From contig JAUNGM010000005.1 of assembly GCA_030524545.1 (NCBI GenBank), positions 62,001 through 126,000 on the forward strand: a stretch of DNA of 64,000 nucleotides, read 5' to 3'. Within the stretch, counting starts at the first letter, position 1. Each line of letters opens with the position of its first letter. This document shows positions 47,888 through 56,949 of this stretch, piece by piece. A program made the translations under genes and the position numbers. The notes beneath the pieces were generated by a model. That model saw nothing but the letters and a program-made list of their open reading frames with translations, made no database searches and was not told the DNA's origin. Origin of the DNA: Eubacteriales bacterium. Lineage in GTDB: Bacteria > Bacillota > Clostridia > Lachnospirales > Lachnospiraceae.

Positions 47888-49306
47888 TTACCTGGTAATA
47901 ATATCAACCGGCACGTCAAAAATCTTTGCTACCTTCAGGATGGTATCAATATGTCTTCCGGATGCTGCAGCCATATGATGCGTCGGGCCTGCTTCACTCC
48001 ATCTGTTGACAAACTCTCTCGCACCGCAGGTGAATCTGGTTCTCATATTGGTATCTCCAAAGGAAAGAATCTTTCCTTCTTCATTGATTCCTTCTGCAAC
48101 GACAAACTTAAACCGTCCGTCTCCATCCTGGGTAATTCCCAGATAGGTAACAGGTCCAAGATGCGGATAGAACTGAGTCAGGTATCCGCCGCCGGTTTTG
48201 CCATGGAATACCTTTACGATCTTCATGGTAGGCTTTTTCGCGGAAATATCGGCGTCTCCGGAGCCGCTGTGTCCAATGATACAGATATCTTCATTAAAAT
48301 CAATGGAGTACATCTCGGAAAGCTGTCCTGTTCCGGAAATGGTCTTTAAGATACTCATGGCCATAGCAACCTTCATATCTCCTTCTACCGCACAGGCAGT
48401 TCCCTGCTTGATCAACATGGAGAATGCAGGAATCAGCATACTATCCAGCACGCCTGCCTTTCCCTGTGCAAATCCGTCATAGTGGGAAGCAACCAGGCCC
48501 AACTGTTCGTCTTTGACCCATTTCTCAAAGGCAACCACATAACGTGCCATTTCCCATACTTCTTCGATGCTTCCGCCGCCTTCAATGTCAAATGTATCGA
48601 GAATATCCTGTGCTTTCTCACGGATCGTCTCTTCATCTGTCACGTCATCTGCGATCGCCCACATCTTTTCCCAGTCAAACTGCTTTGTATACAGATTCAT
48701 CCGTCTGTACAGATTTGTCTCGTCAATATAAAGATCCATCATGCCCGGATATGGTCTTCCGATCTGCGCAATATTGGTGTCACGGAATCTTCTTCTGCAC
48801 TGAGCTGCACGGCACCACTCATCGATCTCATGCTGAACGCCCTCATCGCCGCCTTCCACAACGCCGGTGATGACTGCATGACGTTTGCCGAAACGTTCCA
48901 GATCGGCCACTGCCTCGCCCACTGCTCCGCAGGCGTAACCCTCGCCAAGCCAGGAAGCGATATCTGTATGGTCATAGTCAAGCGCTTTTAATTTCTGCAC
49001 ATTGACAAGTACCACAGGAACATCCAGATCCCGTACGGCCGGAAGCATATTATAAGATGTTGCGTAGGTCAGCATCTGTACAAATACCAGATCCACATCC
49101 GCAGCACGGAATAATTTTCCTGCCTCCATAGACTGTTCCTTGGTGGTAATGATGCCGCCGTCAATAATATTTACTGTATCCGGAAGGGTTTTCTTAAACG
49201 CATCATACTGGCTTTCAAATTCCGGAACCAGAGATGGGAACTGCGGCAGATATGCCCCCAGTGCAACAGCAAACAAACCGATATTGGCTTTTGTATTAAC
49301 TAACAT
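47888..49306 (-). CDS. L-fucose/L-arabinose isomerase family protein
   Basis: A 472-residue protein of the cd00578/COG2160-like sugar isomerase family, which interconverts aldoses and ketoses with a divalent metal. Typical elements are IGLFAVALGAYLPQFP at the start, GRPYPGMMDLYIDETNL, CAVEGDMKVAMAMS (probable metal-binding glutamate) and GPTHHMAAASGRHIDT near the end (probable histidine ligand). The ATG at 49304-49306 has a CAGGAGGT site. It follows the rhamnulokinase gene, so it probably feeds the kinase a ketose such as L-rhamnulose or L-fuculose. It is not a RhaA-type isomerase. Confidence 0.82.
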   Translation of the reverse strand: MLVNTKANIGLFAVALGAYLPQFPSLVPEFESQYDAFKKTLPDTVNIIDGGIITTKEQSMEAGKLFRAADVDLVFVQMLTYATSYNMLPAVRDLDVPVVLVNVQKLKALDYDHTDIASWLGEGYACGAVGEAVADLERFGKRHAVITGVVEGGDEGVQHEIDEWCRAAQCRRRFRDTNIAQIGRPYPGMMDLYIDETNLYRRMNLYTKQFDWEKMWAIADDVTDEETIREKAQDILDTFDIEGGGSIEEVWEMARYVVAFEKWVKDEQLGLVASHYDGFAQGKAGVLDSMLIPAFSMLIKQGTACAVEGDMKVAMAMSILKTISGTGQLSEMYSIDFNEDICIIGHSGSGDADISAKKPTMKIVKVFHGKTGGGYLTQFYPHLGPVTYLGITQDGDGRFKFVVAEGINEEGKILSFGDTNMRTRFTCGAREFVNRWSEAGPTHHMAAASGRHIDTILKVAKIFDVPVDIITR

Positions 49307-49382
49307 GTTGATACCTCCTGTTTTTTTTATAAGTAAACAGATCTTTTCATCTGTTTCACTGTTCATTCATTGAGACTGCGGC

Positions 49383-50789
49383 TTATTCAGCCTTATAAAT
49401 TTTGATACCAAAAGATTCATGGATTACCGTACGTGCCTCTTCTACTGTTGCAAACTCACCGGCTTTGATCATCTGAGCAGTAATGTTGCCGATCGCAGTT
49501 GCTTCGCCCGGGCCTGCATGAACTTCTTTGCCGGTTGCCCTGGCTGTCAGTTCATTCAGATATCCTGCATTGGAGCCGCCGCCTACTACGTGGATACGGC
49601 TGTAGGTTCTGCCTGTCATCTCTTCCAGCTCCTTAGCCGTTCTTGCATAGCATTCTGCAAGGCTGGTGTAGATCACGGTTGCGATCTCGCCCATGGTCTC
49701 AGGAACCTGCTGTCCTGTTCTGCGGCAGTAATCCTTCACTTCTTCCGTCATATTCTCCGGTGACAGGAAGCATTCGTCATTGGCATCTACCCTGGACGGG
49801 AAATTCTTGGCTTCCTCAGCCATGGAGCAGATTTCTGCAAAGCTGTATTTGTCATTTACTTCATGGCGGACGGACTGGATCATCCACAGGCCCATGATAT
49901 TCTTCAGATAACGGAAACGGCCTTCGTATCCGCCTTCATTTGTCAGGTTCATTTCGCAGCTCTTTTTGGAGCAGTCAGGCTCTTTTCTTTCCAGACCCAT
50001 TAAGGACCATGTTCCTGAGCTGATGTAGATAAAGTCATCATCATTGGCCGGTACGGCAAGTACTGCGGAGCCGGTATCATGTGTAGCAGGCGCTACCACT
50101 TCCAGGTCAAAGCCGACCTCTTCCTTAACTGCCTCACTGAAATGGCCGATGCTGGTTCCCGGCATGATCAGCTTCTGGAAGATTTTTCTCGGATAGCCCA
50201 GCATATCGATCAGTTCATAGTCCCAATCCTTGGTATATGGATTTACAAGCTGTCCTGTCGTTGCTTCCGTGTACTCGCAGGTCTTCTGTCCTGTCAGGAG
50301 ATAGTGGAAGTAATCCGGCACGTGCAGCAGAGTCTCTGCCTGCTCTAAATATTCCGGATGTTTTTTCTTAACTGCCATTAACTGATAGATCGTATTGAAG
50401 ATTGCTTTCTGGATACCGGTTCTTTCATAAAGGTCTTCCAGGGAAATGATCTTATAAACCTCTTCATCCATACCGTCCGTACGGTGATCGCGGTAGCCAA
50501 CGGTATTTCCAAGAACCTTCCCGTCCTTGTCCAGAAGTACGAAGTCCACGCCCCATGTATCTACGCCCATACTTACCGGAATCTTGCCCATTTCTTTACA
50601 TTTTTTGAGAGCTGTCTTAATTTCTTCAAAAATTCTGTCAAACTCCCAGCAGAGTTCTCCGTCCTTCTTTACCATACCGTTTTCAAAACGGTGAATCTCT
50701 TCCAGAACCATCTTTCCGTTTTCCAGATGTCCGAGGATCAGTCTTCCACTGGATGCCCCCATATCTACCGCTGCATAATACTTTGTCAT
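49383..50789 (-). CDS. rhaB: Rhamnulokinase-like FGGY carbohydrate kinase
   Basis: A 468-residue FGGY kinase with DMGASSGRL at the N-terminus, VDTWGVDFVLLD, THDTGSAVLAVPA, ISSGTWSLMGLE and VVGGGSNAGYLNEL, matching the RhaB group (L-rhamnulose to L-rhamnulose-1-phosphate). The ATG at 50787-50789 has TTAGGAGGG upstream; the longer frame to 50891 covers a leader hairpin and has no ribosome site. RhaB normally works with RhaA isomerase and RhaD aldolase; neither is in the window, and the partner here is a fucose/arabinose-isomerase-like protein 76 nt downstream. Confidence 0.85.
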   Translation of the reverse strand: MTKYYAAVDMGASSGRLILGHLENGKMVLEEIHRFENGMVKKDGELCWEFDRIFEEIKTALKKCKEMGKIPVSMGVDTWGVDFVLLDKDGKVLGNTVGYRDHRTDGMDEEVYKIISLEDLYERTGIQKAIFNTIYQLMAVKKKHPEYLEQAETLLHVPDYFHYLLTGQKTCEYTEATTGQLVNPYTKDWDYELIDMLGYPRKIFQKLIMPGTSIGHFSEAVKEEVGFDLEVVAPATHDTGSAVLAVPANDDDFIYISSGTWSLMGLERKEPDCSKKSCEMNLTNEGGYEGRFRYLKNIMGLWMIQSVRHEVNDKYSFAEICSMAEEAKNFPSRVDANDECFLSPENMTEEVKDYCRRTGQQVPETMGEIATVIYTSLAECYARTAKELEEMTGRTYSRIHVVGGGSNAGYLNELTARATGKEVHAGPGEATAIGNITAQMIKAGEFATVEEARTVIHESFGIKIYKAE

Positions 50790-50814
50790 TTTTAAAAACC
50801 CTCCTAAATATGTA

Positions 50815-50869
50815 AGATTACAAATACAGATGCTTATGTGCAGGCACAACACATCCGCCTTTGTAATCT
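50815..50869 (-). promoter_or_regulatory. Large hairpin in the rhaB leader
   Basis: AGATTACAAA and TTTGTAATCT (10-bp perfect arms), with further pairing of GGATG/CATCT and TGTG/CACA inside, form a 55-nt hairpin ending 8 nt upstream of the TTAGGAGGG site. No T-tract follows. It could control translation, stabilise the RNA, or act as a double-stranded operator. A weak promoter-like TTGCTG-N18-TATTAT lies upstream near 50925-50955. Confidence 0.5.
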
Positions 50870-51044
50870 GCCGCACGGCTGAATTGTGCATTTTGCTGTT
50901 TTCACGTGTCTTCTTTCATATTTGATAATAACATATTACTATATATTTCAGCAAGAGTGAAGAACCTTGTTTGTCAAAAAAAGTGTCCTTATTTGCAATT
51001 CATCTGGTTATTTATAGTTCACTCAAATCTTTCCGGCTTAGCTG

Positions 51045-51089
51045 CAAGAAGGGGCCTTGCACCGCTTCTAGGTGCAAGACCCCTTCTTG
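51045..51089 (-). terminator. Strong hairpin after the second importer operon
   Basis: A 19-bp stem (51045-51063 with 51071-51089) with a 7-nt loop. The single mismatch is a G-U wobble only in the minus-strand RNA, so the functional direction is leftward, after the binding protein gene. The tail lacks a T-run; it may rather be a 3' RNA-protecting hairpin or a partial terminator allowing read-through into rhaB. Confidence 0.7.
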
Positions 51090-51125
51090 ATTAGTTTATC
51101 CTATAATAGACTCACCTGTAATAGA

Positions 51126-52244
51126 TTAGTCATAAAGGTTCGGAGCGATTGTCTCGTCGTCGATATTGGTTGCATCATACCAGTAACCATCTGTAGGAAC
51201 GTCAGAAACTTCCTGTCCGTTAGCTGCTGCGGTAAGAGCGTAGATTGCGTAGTAGCCCATCATCAGAGGAGACTGTGTAACTGCACCAAGGAATGTGCCA
51301 TCCTGTACGGCTGCTTTAATGATAGAACCAGCGTCAAAACCAACACCGATTACATCGCCTGCTGCTGCATCGGAACCAAGAACGTTCAGGTTTGCATTAG
51401 CTGCAAGAACACCTTCTGCTGCTGTCTGGTTGGAACCGAAGATTGCGATACAGTTTTCTTTGGAAAGAATAGCCTGAGCTTCTGTGGAGCAAAGCTCTAC
51501 AGTTGTCTGTGCCGGAACTGCTACCTGGATAACAACGTCTGCATCAGCTTCTGTTGCATCAGCGGTTGTTGCTGCGTTTACATAGAATTCGTTGCCGGCT
51601 ACTGCAACTGTTTTTCCGTCTGCCTGAAGAAGCTCGATCATCTTGTCAATGAAACCGCCGCCACGCTGCTGAATATTCAGAGCTGTTGCATCCTGGTTAA
51701 CTTCACCGATGATAACCTGTCCTTCTGCGTTTGCTACAACATCTTTAATTGCTGCATACATGTTTTCAGCAGCTACAGAACCAGCCTGTGCATTGTCTGT
51801 ACAAACCTCTGCTACTACGGAGCCTTCCGGAGCATCAGCAACACCGGTATCAAAGGTAACTACCGGGATTCCCTTGTCTGCACATGTCTGAAGAGCTTCC
51901 AGTACGGAAGAAGTATCGCATGCTGCAAGACCAAGACCAGCCGGGCTTGTTCCGATTGCTGTGTTGATCATGTTTACCTGGTCAGCGATATCGGACTCGC
52001 TGTTCGGTCCCTGTGCTTTGTAGGTAACACCAAGTTCCTCTGCAGCCATATCCATACCTTTCATAGCTGCTTCCCAGTATGTAGACTGGAAGGATTTTAC
52101 CATCATTGGGAATTCATAAGCTTCGTTAGCTGTCAGTCCCTCGAACTGAGCTGTCGGATCCTCTGCTGCAAGTACCGGTGTAACGGCCATACCTGCTACC
52201 ATTGCTGTGCTGATTCCCAGTGCGATCACTTTTTTGATTGTCAT
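51126..52244 (-). CDS. Sugar-binding protein of the second CUT2 ABC importer
   Basis: A 372-residue exported binding protein. The signal peptide ends near residue 26 (VAGMAVTPVLA then AEDP) without a lipobox cysteine, so membrane attachment is not by lipidation as written; it may be retained in another way. The mature part is a Peripla_BP_4 fold with FQSTYWEAAMKGMDMAAEELG, VVTFDTGVADAPEGS and GVGFDAGSIIKAAVQDG. It ends the permease-ATPase-permease-binding protein operon. AAAGGAGGA precedes the ATG. The sugar is unknown but the downstream rhamnulokinase suggests a methyl pentose. Confidence 0.85.
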   Translation of the reverse strand: MTIKKVIALGISTAMVAGMAVTPVLAAEDPTAQFEGLTANEAYEFPMMVKSFQSTYWEAAMKGMDMAAEELGVTYKAQGPNSESDIADQVNMINTAIGTSPAGLGLAACDTSSVLEALQTCADKGIPVVTFDTGVADAPEGSVVAEVCTDNAQAGSVAAENMYAAIKDVVANAEGQVIIGEVNQDATALNIQQRGGGFIDKMIELLQADGKTVAVAGNEFYVNAATTADATEADADVVIQVAVPAQTTVELCSTEAQAILSKENCIAIFGSNQTAAEGVLAANANLNVLGSDAAAGDVIGVGFDAGSIIKAAVQDGTFLGAVTQSPLMMGYYAIYALTAAANGQEVSDVPTDGYWYDATNIDDETIAPNLYD

Positions 52245-52319
52245 TTCTTTGTCCTCCTTTTAATTGGTATACCTTGGTTTTATGCTAAAACGTTTACCGT
52301 TTCACATACCTGATAAGAT

Positions 52320-53297
52320 TTATTTTGCTCCTTTTTTCTCTTTCAGAATATCGATCAGTACCGCTACGATCAGTACGATACCTGTGATAATCTGCTGCCA
52401 GTTTGCCTGAAGCCCGATATAAGGAAGACCGGTCTTCAAAAGCATGATTACATAAATACCTACAAATGTTCCAAGTACGGATCCATATCCGCCTGATGCT
52501 GCAACACCGCCTACGAATACGCCGCCGATGGCATCCATCTCAAGTCCTGCACCGGTACCCGGCTGTACAGTAGGAGTAACTGCTGCATATGCTGTTGCTG
52601 CAAGACCTGTAAACAGACCGCAGACAACGTATACCATAACATGGTAAAACTTCACGTTGATTCCGGAAAGAGCTGCTGCTTCTTTGTTGGAACCAATGGC
52701 GATCGTGTAACGACCAAATTTTGTGTGGTTCAGAACGAACTCCATCAGAAGAACCAGAAGGATCATCCAAAGGAAACCGATCGGATAACGGTCAGCGCTT
52801 CTTCCTGTACCAATGGTGAGCTTATAGATGGAATGGAACCATCCGCCCTCCTGCGTAAGACCCGGCCATGGAGTCGCACTGTAAAGGGAGCCGATACCAC
52901 GGGTGATCATACAGGTACAAAGGGTAGCCAGGAATGGGGGAAGATTCATAACACCGATCAGAGTACCGTTCACTGCACCGATCACAACACCGAGCAGCAC
53001 GCATACCAGCATTGCAATGATAACAGGACACCCGTTGTTTCTGATCAGGGTTCCGCCGATCAGCGCGTAACAAACCATTCCGGTTCCGATTGACAGGTCT
53101 ACACCGCCTGTAATAAGCGGGAAAGTAACACCGATTGCCATCAGAAGGTCATAGTAGGAAAAATCCAGCAGGCTCAGCATGGTATTGTACTGCCTGAACT
53201 CCTTACTCATCATTGAGAATACTGCTGTCAATGCAATAACAACCAACAAAACAATAAATCTCTGATCACTTAAAATACTTTTATTTTTCTTAGTCAT
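52320..53297 (-). CDS. CUT2 sugar ABC transporter permease (second importer)
   Basis: A 325-residue RbsC-family permease with LITGGVDLSIGTGMVCYAL (about 60-78) and GLEMDAIGGVFVGGVAASGGYG near 245. It follows the ATPase gene by 11 nt, with a GGAGGACAG site. It is distinct from, and paired with, the permease at 54841-55818. Confidence 0.9.
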   Translation of the reverse strand: MTKKNKSILSDQRFIVLLVVIALTAVFSMMSKEFRQYNTMLSLLDFSYYDLLMAIGVTFPLITGGVDLSIGTGMVCYALIGGTLIRNNGCPVIIAMLVCVLLGVVIGAVNGTLIGVMNLPPFLATLCTCMITRGIGSLYSATPWPGLTQEGGWFHSIYKLTIGTGRSADRYPIGFLWMILLVLLMEFVLNHTKFGRYTIAIGSNKEAAALSGINVKFYHVMVYVVCGLFTGLAATAYAAVTPTVQPGTGAGLEMDAIGGVFVGGVAASGGYGSVLGTFVGIYVIMLLKTGLPYIGLQANWQQIITGIVLIVAVLIDILKEKKGAK

Positions 53298-53308
53298 GAC
53301 TGTCCTCC

Positions 53309-54820
53309 TTAATCGATATTCCGTGTAGCCTTATTCATAATGTTTTCCTGGGTTGCTTCAGAAATATCAATATTTCCTGTAACTTTCCCCTCGCACATAA
53401 TGATGATACGGTCACTCATACGGAGAACTTCTGTCATCTCAGAAGAAATCATGATGATTGATTTACCCTCAGATGCCAGTTTGTTCATTAATTTATAAAT
53501 TTCGTTCTTGGCGCCAACGTCGATACCTCTGGTAGGCTCATCAAAGATCAGGATGTCACTGTCTCTTGTAAGCCACTTGGCAATAACGACTTTCTGCTGG
53601 TTACCGCCGGAAAGATTTACAACAAGCTGATCTGCGGTAGGCGTCTTGGTTGCAAGTTCCTTGATATATCTCTCAGTTACCTCTTTTTCTTTGGCTGAGT
53701 TGATCAGCAGGCCGCTGGTATACTGTTCCATCGTTGCCAGAGTCGTGTTTTCAATACAGGACTTCTGTACAACACATCCGTATCTTCTTCTGTCCTCTGA
53801 CAGGTAACCGATGCCATATTTAACCGCATCCTGCGGGCTGTTGATGGTCACCTCGTGAAGCTGGCCGTCTTTTCCCATAACAGAAATCTTTCCGCTCTGC
53901 TTTGGATCCGCACCAAACAGCGCTCTGGCTGTCTCTGTACGTCCGGCACCCATCAGTCCGGAGAAGCCAAGAATCTCGCCCTTGCGAAGCTCAAAGCTGA
54001 CATTCTGAACCATCTTGCCTGCATTAAGATTCTCTACCTTAAGAACTACAGGGGCATCCGGTGCAACCATACTGTGCTGCTTCGGATCCTCGTAAATGAC
54101 ACGGCCAACCATCATGTTGATGATATCTTCCTTGGTACTCTCTGCTGTTACCAGAGTTCCTACATAACCGCCGTCTCGCATGACTGTTACACGGTCTGTG
54201 ATAACCTTGATCTCATCCATACGATGTGAAATATAAACGATTCCCAGACCCTTTTCACGAAGGTCACGGATGATCACAAATAAATCCGCGATCTCTTTCT
54301 CTGTCAGAGCTGCTGAAGGCTCATCGAAGATAATAACCTCCGCCTTATGGGAAATCGCTTTTGCAATCTCACACATCTGCTGTTTACCAACCGTAAGATT
54401 GTGCATCTTCTCTCTCGGATCGATTTCAATATTCAATTCCCGGAAAAGCTTCCTGGAATCTTCGATCATTTTTTTATCATCAATGCGGAAACCTTTCTTA
54501 GGCTCACGTCCGATGAAAATATTCTGAGCGACTGTAAGATCACCCACCATGTTTAATTCCTGATGTACGATTACAACACCTGCATCCTGTGCCTCTCTTG
54601 TGTTGTGGAATTCCACCTCTTTCCCTTTGTAGGTGATCGAACCGGAATCCTTCTGGTAAATACCGGTAAGAACCTTCATCAGTGTGGACTTTCCGGCACC
54701 GTTTTCTCCCATAAGAGCATGTACTTCACCGCGTTTCACCTCGAAATTAACGTGATCCAAAGCATGAACTCCAGGAAAGGACTTATCAATGCCTTCCATA
54801 GTCAGAATAACTTCACCCAT
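53309..54820 (-). CDS. CUT2 sugar ABC transporter ATPase with two nucleotide-binding domains (second importer)
   Basis: A 503-residue tandem ATPase. Domain 1: Walker A GENGAGKST (near 38-46), LTVGKQQMCEIAKAI, VIIFDEPSAAL. Domain 2: degenerate GLMGAGRTETAR, LSGGNQQKVVIAKWL, ILIFDEPTRGID. It is 20 nt after the first permease gene and powers the importer; sequence divergence from the RhaT-like ATPase shows it is a separate system, not a recent copy. Confidence 0.93.
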   Translation of the reverse strand: MGEVILTMEGIDKSFPGVHALDHVNFEVKRGEVHALMGENGAGKSTLMKVLTGIYQKDSGSITYKGKEVEFHNTREAQDAGVVIVHQELNMVGDLTVAQNIFIGREPKKGFRIDDKKMIEDSRKLFRELNIEIDPREKMHNLTVGKQQMCEIAKAISHKAEVIIFDEPSAALTEKEIADLFVIIRDLREKGLGIVYISHRMDEIKVITDRVTVMRDGGYVGTLVTAESTKEDIINMMVGRVIYEDPKQHSMVAPDAPVVLKVENLNAGKMVQNVSFELRKGEILGFSGLMGAGRTETARALFGADPKQSGKISVMGKDGQLHEVTINSPQDAVKYGIGYLSEDRRRYGCVVQKSCIENTTLATMEQYTSGLLINSAKEKEVTERYIKELATKTPTADQLVVNLSGGNQQKVVIAKWLTRDSDILIFDEPTRGIDVGAKNEIYKLMNKLASEGKSIIMISSEMTEVLRMSDRIIIMCEGKVTGNIDISEATQENIMNKATRNID

Positions 54821-54840
54821 TGCTGCATCCTCCCTTCACA

Positions 54841-55818
54841 TTAATTCTTTCTGCGTCTTGCAGAAACATCGGCATAAACTGCTACGATTACGATGATACC
54901 GGTAATGATCATCTGCTGTCCCTTACCAAGACCGAAGGCCATGATGCCCTGCTGTAAAAGAGAAATGATACATACGCCGATCACTGTACCGCCGATGGAT
55001 GCAAGTCCGCCGACCATGGAGGTACCGCCCATAACGCAGCCTGCAATAGCCTCGTTGTTGTACTGGTCACCATATCCCGGCTGAACTGTTGTATAAGTAG
55101 CTACGAAGAACAGAGCTGCAATTCCTGCCATCATTCCGCAGATGATGTATGCAAGCATACGCCATTTCTTTGTGTTGACGCCGGAAAGACGGACTGCCTC
55201 ACTGTTGGAACCAAGGCAAAGGATGTAACGTCCAGGTTTCGTACGGTAAAGAACAATACCGCAGATAACAGCAGCACCCAGGAAGATCACAAGACCTACC
55301 GGGAAGCCGTTATAGGAAACAATATTTCTGAACCAGCCATTCACAGGATCATTGCCTAACGGCCAGCTTACAGACTGTGTCTTGGTAAACACAGATGCAA
55401 TACCTTTTGCAATGTTCATAGATGCCATGGATACGATAAACGGCGGTACAGACATATAGGATACAAGCCATCCGTTGAAGACACCAAAGCAGATACCGAC
55501 CAGAACACAGATTACCATAGCCAATGCGCAGGAAACGCCGTAGCTGGTCATGCAGTAACCGGAAATCAGTGCACAGCAGAACATTACCGGTCCTATGGAG
55601 AAATCAATTCCTCCCGTAGCAATTACAAATGTAACGCCAAGTGACAAAAAGCCCAGGAAATATACATAGTTCAGAGTAGACCTGATACTGTCAACAGCCG
55701 GAAATTTACTTCCCAGTGCAACTCTGAAAACTACGAACATAATAATCAGAATCCCCACCAGCAGGATTCTGTTCAGTCCGAGCTTTTTTATGATTGGATT
55801 TTGTTTCAGCTTTTCCAA
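54841..55818 (-). CDS. CUT2 sugar ABC transporter permease, first gene of the second importer
   Basis: A 325-residue RbsC-family permease with VIATGGIDFSIGPVMFCCALI and NNEAIAGCVMGGTSMVGGLAS. A longer ATG frame begins at 55866, but a GGGAGGG ribosome site lies 7 nt before a TTG at 55816-55818. The -10-like TATTAT (55868-55873) predicts a transcript starting near 55860, after or at the longer start. I therefore place the start at TTG 55818; the extra 16 residues (RKHRNVKKYRE) are unusually basic. It begins a four-gene importer operon. Confidence 0.85.
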   Translation of the reverse strand: MEKLKQNPIIKKLGLNRILLVGILIIMFVVFRVALGSKFPAVDSIRSTLNYVYFLGFLSLGVTFVIATGGIDFSIGPVMFCCALISGYCMTSYGVSCALAMVICVLVGICFGVFNGWLVSYMSVPPFIVSMASMNIAKGIASVFTKTQSVSWPLGNDPVNGWFRNIVSYNGFPVGLVIFLGAAVICGIVLYRTKPGRYILCLGSNSEAVRLSGVNTKKWRMLAYIICGMMAGIAALFFVATYTTVQPGYGDQYNNEAIAGCVMGGTSMVGGLASIGGTVIGVCIISLLQQGIMAFGLGKGQQMIITGIIVIVAVYADVSARRRKN

Positions 55819-55867
55819 CTTTTTTCCCTCCCTATATTTTTTTACATTTCTGTGTTTTCTTTTCATA

Positions 55868-55896
55868 ATAATAACTTGAAATTCTTCTGATGAAAA
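55868..55896 (-). promoter_or_regulatory. Candidate promoter of the second importer operon
   Basis: Minus strand TTTTCA (55891-55896), 17-nt spacer, TATTAT (55868-55873). The -35 match is poor, consistent with activation by the upstream response regulator. Confidence 0.45.
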
Positions 55897-55911
55897 TGGA
55901 AAATCTTATAG

Positions 55912-55955
55912 AAAAAGGTTAAAAATTTACGATACCGTAATTTTTTAACCTTTTT
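55912..55955 (-). terminator. Terminator between the sensor operon and the importer operon
   Basis: AAAAAGGTTAAAAAATTACG and its near-perfect complement (20-bp stem with one mismatch) surround a 4-nt loop; the right arm ends in T5 on the minus strand. It ends the response regulator-kinase-binding protein operon 10 nt after its last stop codon and could terminate in both directions. Confidence 0.85.
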
Positions 55956-55965
55956 AGTGTAACTT

Positions 55966-56949
55966 CTATATACCGCCAAAAGGAAACAGAAGCTTTTCAA
56001 TTTCACTGGTGTACATGTTCTCCGGCGTTACCAGCTCAGAACCGGAGTCCGTATTCTTTTCTACTTCTTCTCCCTTAAGCATCCGTACCGTTTCCTTCAC
56101 TCCCAGATATCCCATCTTAAATGCCTTCTGCACCACAATTCCCTGAAATATCCCCTGTTCCATCAGTCCCACAGCTTCCTGCGAGCTATCAACGCCAACC
56201 ACCTTTACACGGTTCTCCGCACCGCAGTCCTTTACGGCTCTTGCTGCGCCTACAGAAGAATACTCGTTCAGCCCTGCGATCAGTTCCAGATCCGGATACT
56301 TTTCCAAAAGTTCTTTTGTCAGATTATATGATTTTTCATAAAGAGAATCACAGTAGACAACCTCCACTATATTCTCTGCAAGTTTACCAAGGCCTTCCCG
56401 AAAGCCCTTTTCCCGCTCAACAGCAGTAGAAACTCCTTTTACATGGCCCACAACTGCGAGCCTGCTGTTTTCATCCAGCAGTCCCGTCGTATATTCGCCC
56501 AGCTTCCGCCCTACCTCAAGATTATCCGTGGCCACTGTCAGATCCTGAATTTCGTTCTCCGTATAGGAATCCACATAGGTCACAAATATCCCCTGTGCCT
56601 TTGCCTCTTTTAAAAGCTCCTCAGATTCTGTAAAGCTGGAGGGCGAAATCAGGATTGCATCCGGCCTTTTCTCAACAGCCACTGCAAGGAGTTCATTCTG
56701 CTGCTTCACATCCTGCTCCCTGGCCGGCGCAAGAATTTCCAGGGAAACGCCGTATTCTTTTGCTGCTATCCGTGTACCTGCAATCAGGGAAGTCCAGAAG
56801 TCATTGGTTCCATCCTCCGTCTTGGGAATGTAGATCAGGGAGAATGTTTTATTTGCCTTACTCTCCTTCCAGCAGTGAAGACACAAAACCAGAGCAATGG
56901 CTGCAGCCACAGCGGTCATGAGTATCATCCATTTTTTATACTGTTTCAT
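55966..56949 (-). CDS. Membrane-tethered sugar-binding protein, likely co-sensor of the adjacent kinase
   Basis: A 327-residue protein: an uncleaved-looking N-terminal helix (about 6-30, WMILMTAVAAAIALVLCLHCW) followed by a Peripla_BP_4 sugar-binding domain (FSLIYIPKTEDGTNDFWTSL; VTYVDSYTENEI; LIAGLNEYSSVGAARAV; VVGVDSSQEAVGLMEQG). A Cys-x-x-x-x-Cys in the helix does not fit a lipobox well. The ATG at 56947-56949 overlaps the kinase stop and has a CAGGAGGT site; the 45 earlier in-frame residues lie inside the kinase gene. In related systems (for example XylFII with LytS) such a protein binds the sugar and signals to the kinase, rather than feeding the importer. Confidence 0.85.
   Translation of the reverse strand: MKQYKKWMILMTAVAAAIALVLCLHCWKESKANKTFSLIYIPKTEDGTNDFWTSLIAGTRIAAKEYGVSLEILAPAREQDVKQQNELLAVAVEKRPDAILISPSSFTESEELLKEAKAQGIFVTYVDSYTENEIQDLTVATDNLEVGRKLGEYTTGLLDENSRLAVVGHVKGVSTAVEREKGFREGLGKLAENIVEVVYCDSLYEKSYNLTKELLEKYPDLELIAGLNEYSSVGAARAVKDCGAENRVKVVGVDSSQEAVGLMEQGIFQGIVVQKAFKMGYLGVKETVRMLKGEEVEKNTDSGSELVTPENMYTSEIEKLLFPFGGI

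Noticed and set aside
51072-52313. 413-residue plus-strand cysteine-rich frame
   Set aside because: Antisense of the second binding protein; same artefact, no ribosome site or domain.
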